This document shows, one piece after another, positions 61,784 to 64,000 of a DNA stretch of 64,000 nucleotides. The stretch comes from Pelolinea submarina (lineage in GTDB: Bacteria; Chloroflexota; Anaerolineae; Anaerolineales; Anaerolineaceae). Where the stretch lies: positions 1,922,001-1,986,000 of the forward strand of contig NZ_AP018437.1 in NCBI RefSeq assembly GCF_003966975.1, read 5' to 3'. A program made the position numbers and the translations under genes. The stretch's first letter is position 1. Each line of letters opens with the position of its first letter. The notes below the pieces were generated by a model. That model made no database searches. It was not told the origin of the DNA and saw nothing but the letters and a program-made list of their open reading frames with translations.

Positions 61784-62485
61784 TTAATCCAATTGAGTTT
61801 TACCGGATAATAACTGAATTAACTCGGATTCTCGGGTGAGAAAATCCGGCGAGGTAATTTCCCATTGTTGATCCGGCCTGCCTTCTATCTCTGCAAGGAT
61901 ACTGGCCGGTCTTGCGGAAAGCAACACGATCCTGTCCGCCAGATAGAGCGCTTCCTTGGGGTCGTGCGTGACGCATAACAAACCAAAGGGATTTTCCTGC
62001 CAGTGTTGGTTAAGGCTCTCCATCAAGCGCATCTTGATGCCCAGGTCGAGCGAATGGAAGGCCTCATCCAGGATGAGCAGGTCGGGTTGGGTGATGAGAG
62101 CGCGCGCCAGGTTGACGCGCTGGCGCATGCCGCCGCTCAGGTCGGCGGGCGGGTAATCGGCGAAATCCGCCATTTCCACGCTACGCAGGGCTTCTTTGTA
62201 ATCCCCCGCGGGATTCACAAACAACAGGTTGTTCTTTACGCTGCGCCAGGGGATCAGGCGTGGCTCCTGAAAAACGAACGCGTTACGTTGGGCGTGGTTT
62301 TCCACGGTTCCGCTGGTGGGCGTTTCCAGCCCGGCCAGGATCTTCAGCAGGGTGGTCTTGCCCGCGCCGGATGGCCCTAACAGGGCCACGCGTTCACCCG
62401 GAGCGATGGCCAGGTTGATATCGCGCAACACCTCCAACTCATCGAAGGATTTGCATAAATTGGTGGTTTTCAGGAGTGTTTCCAT
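61784..62485 (-). CDS. ABC transporter ATP-binding protein (SsuB/TauB type)
   Basis: A 233-residue ATPase. Walker A GPSGAGKTT (37-45), Q-loop in FVFQEPRLIPW, signature LSGGMRQRVN, Walker B LLILDEAFHSLD and H-loop VTHDPKEAL are intact. The usual Pro after DE is Ala, which does not affect the catalytic Glu. Nitrate/sulfonate/taurine-type importer by sequence. It overlaps the permease gene by 16 nt. AGGAGG lies upstream of the ATG at 62485. Confidence 0.92.
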   Translation of the reverse strand: METLLKTTNLCKSFDELEVLRDINLAIAPGERVALLGPSGAGKTTLLKILAGLETPTSGTVENHAQRNAFVFQEPRLIPWRSVKNNLLFVNPAGDYKEALRSVEMADFADYPPADLSGGMRQRVNLARALITQPDLLILDEAFHSLDLGIKMRLMESLNQHWQENPFGLLCVTHDPKEALYLADRIVLLSARPASILAEIEGRPDQQWEITSPDFLTRESELIQLLSGKTQLD

Positions 62486-63216
62486 GCGTGTCGGAACCTC
62501 CTTAAAACGAATTTGATTAGTGCTTCAGAAAGCAACCCCAACAGCACGGCGCCCAGAGTCAGCGCCCACACAGAGGGAATATCCACATTCATGCGCGCGG
62601 TCAGGATAGCTTCGCCCAGGCCGTCACCGCCGCACAGGTATTCCGACACCAATGTGACCTTCCAGGCCTGCCCAATGCTGACATCCAGGATGGCCGCGAT
62701 GAAAGGCAGCAGCGATCCCAGGTGGATCTCACGCACCACTTTCTTCCAGGGCACCTGGTATAGCTTTGCCATTTCCAGCAGGTCTTTATCCAGGTCGTGC
62801 ACGCCGGCTACAGTGGTCAGGACGGCCACCGGGAAGAGCGACAGGAATGAGATGAAGACCGGCCCGCGCCAGCCGATGCCCCAGGTGAAGATCACCAGCG
62901 AGAGCCAGGAAATGACCGGGACTGCCTGAACCACCATGACCAGCGGTCGCAGCAGATTGTAAGCGGCGTCTGAAAGGCCCAACAGCAGCCCCAGCGGCAG
63001 GCCCAGCAGAATAGCCAGCGCCAGCGCCAACAGCACTTTCCAAAGGGTCTGGCCGGCCGCCAGCAGCATGTCAGGTGTGGTGAAATTGTGGAAAAGGATA
63101 AGAAGGGTTTCTGACGGGGCGGGTATCAGGATGCTGCGATTCAGCCCTAAAGCAGCCAGCTGCCAGAGCAGGATAAGTATCGCGATGCCCGCCAAAATCC
63201 GCCAGAAATTTTTCAT
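62470..63216 (-). CDS. ABC transporter permease (SsuC/TauC type)
   Basis: A 248-residue permease with six membrane spans. The ATPase-coupling region is seen in LLEMAKLYQVPWKKVVREIHLGSLLPFIAAILDVSIGQAWKVTLVSE. Its start codon shares one base with the stop codon of the receptor gene, and its end overlaps the ATPase gene, so the three are translationally coupled. The ligand is unknown. Confidence 0.9.
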   Translation of the reverse strand: MKNFWRILAGIAILILLWQLAALGLNRSILIPAPSETLLILFHNFTTPDMLLAAGQTLWKVLLALALAILLGLPLGLLLGLSDAAYNLLRPLVMVVQAVPVISWLSLVIFTWGIGWRGPVFISFLSLFPVAVLTTVAGVHDLDKDLLEMAKLYQVPWKKVVREIHLGSLLPFIAAILDVSIGQAWKVTLVSEYLCGGDGLGEAILTARMNVDIPSVWALTLGAVLLGLLSEALIKFVLRRFRHAWKHS

Positions 63217-64000
63217 TAACGCGCGAAGAAATCATCCTCCGGAATTTGTTTGATACCTTCAGGATAAGCTGCCTGCATGGTTTGCAGGAAATTCAGCACG
63301 TCCTCTTTTACTTCGGAAGCGGGCACGTATTCGAACTTGATACGCTCCAGGGCGCTCTGCATAATGGCTTCCGGAAGCGGCAGGACTTCCGCGCTGGCCT
63401 GTATGGCTTCCGCCGGGTTTTCATTCGCCCATGTAGTGGATGCGCTCAGAGCATTAATGACCGCGTCAACGATATCCGCATGGCTTTCCAGATAGGAGCG
63501 TTTGACGAACAATCCGGCAATCGGGATGCCGTTCTGCGCGCCGCTGACCTCAGACCAGTAATCCTGGTAATCCAGCACGATGGAGCCGTTTCCAGCAGCC
63601 AATGCCTGGGTAACGAATGGTTCCGGCAGAGCGGCGTAATCCAACTTGCCTTCCTGGAACAACGCAACAATTTCCGCAGCGGGAGCGTAAGCAAACGTAA
63701 CCTGCTCATCAGGGGTGATGCCGGCTTCGGTCAAGGCGTAACGCGTCAGCACGTCCACCGTCTGGCCTTTGGATTCGGGCGTGTAAATGGTCTTCCCGAT
63801 TAACGAATCCCAGCCGTCAAAGGTCTGGCCATCGGCGGCAACCAGATAGAAAACTTTCCATTCATGCACACCCAACAGAGCCAGGTCAAGGCCGGCCGCG
63901 TTCATATTAACCGCGGTGGTGATGGGCAATACGGCAAATTGGGCTGTGTCATTAGATAACAACCCGATGGCTTCGTCGCCGGTTTTCCAGTATTGTATGG
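63216..64000 (-). CDS. ABC transporter substrate-binding protein (partial, cut by right edge)
   Basis: 261 C-terminal residues of an NMT1/SsuA-type receptor; the signal peptide and N-terminal lobe start lie outside the window. The reading at the edge is IQYWKTGDEAIGLLSND, and it continues with QFAVLPITTAVNMNAAGLDL, LIGKTIYTPESKGQTVDVLTR and the ligand-lobe repeat FQEGKLDYAALPEPFVTQAL. It is the first visible gene of the second ABC importer operon. Similar in class to the receptor at 8949-9995 but clearly a separate paralogue. Confidence 0.88.
   Translation of the reverse strand, partial: IQYWKTGDEAIGLLSNDTAQFAVLPITTAVNMNAAGLDLALLGVHEWKVFYLVAADGQTFDGWDSLIGKTIYTPESKGQTVDVLTRYALTEAGITPDEQVTFAYAPAAEIVALFQEGKLDYAALPEPFVTQALAAGNGSIVLDYQDYWSEVSGAQNGIPIAGLFVKRSYLESHADIVDAVINALSASTTWANENPAEAIQASAEVLPLPEAIMQSALERIKFEYVPASEVKEDVLNFLQTMQAAYPEGIKQIPEDDFFAR

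Overview
The window looks like chromosomal DNA of a free-living heterotrophic bacterium. The best guess is Chloroflexota, class Anaerolineae: medium GC, predicted diderm-free style lipoproteins, AIM24-type and DUF2207-type membrane proteins, long PAS/HD-GYP sensors, MalT-like LuxR regulators, several molybdenum hydroxylases and an ADP-forming acyl-CoA synthetase. This assignment is inferred from gene content only. There is no rRNA, phage, transposase or CRISPR array. Two tRNA genes are present (Pro-GGG and Arg-CCG).

Layout. 0-8.8 kb: end of rpsF, an AIM24-like protein, an ADP-forming acyl-CoA synthetase, a photolyase, a processive family 2 glycosyltransferase, and a D-Ala-D-Ala-ligase-like ATP-grasp enzyme paired with a PLP aminotransferase. 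8.9-13.5 kb: an ABC importer operon (lipoprotein receptor, a lone pyruvate-kinase C-domain protein, permease, ATPase) ending in an ATP-grasp gene. 13.5-15 kb: an AT-richer decay zone with orphan genes, a 91-nt remnant of a second copy of that ATP-grasp gene, and a broken lactate-racemase-like tail. 15-17.6 kb: a large beta-helix surface lipoprotein. 17.7-25.3 kb: a nucleobase catabolism block (molybdenum hydroxylase, amidohydrolase, dihydropyrimidinase, XRE-cupin regulator) divergent from a luciferase-like oxidoreductase, with one palindrome carrying both -35 boxes. 25.5-36.6 kb: DUF1801 proteins, a zinc peptidase, a PAS/HD-GYP sensor split by a nonsense codon, an Fe-S PD-(D/E)XK nuclease, a secreted VPS62-PAN protein and a YtcJ-like amidohydrolase lipoprotein.

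36.7-43.5 kb: a MalT-type LuxR regulator followed by seven co-directional small genes, four of them integral membrane proteins. 43.8-49.3 kb: the most unusual locus. It encodes a zinc-ribbon membrane protein, a DUF2207-like membrane protein whose predicted cytoplasmic tail ends in an alternating Cys-Ala repeat, a radical SAM/SPASM enzyme with a PqqD-like front domain, a paralogue of that enzyme that has lost every iron-sulfur ligand, and a methyltransferase. I propose that it is a tail-modification (RiPP-like) system. 49.4-54.9 kb: ligA-rlmI, a YugP-like peptidase, tRNA-Arg, a patch of dispersed repeats and a histidine phosphatase. 54.9-64 kb: dusB, a homocysteine S-methyltransferase family gene, chromate transporter, a fused molybdenum hydroxylase, a tandem pair of small membrane proteins and a second ABC importer running off the right edge.

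Coordinates and motifs were read by eye. Family names rest on recognised motifs, not on searches.
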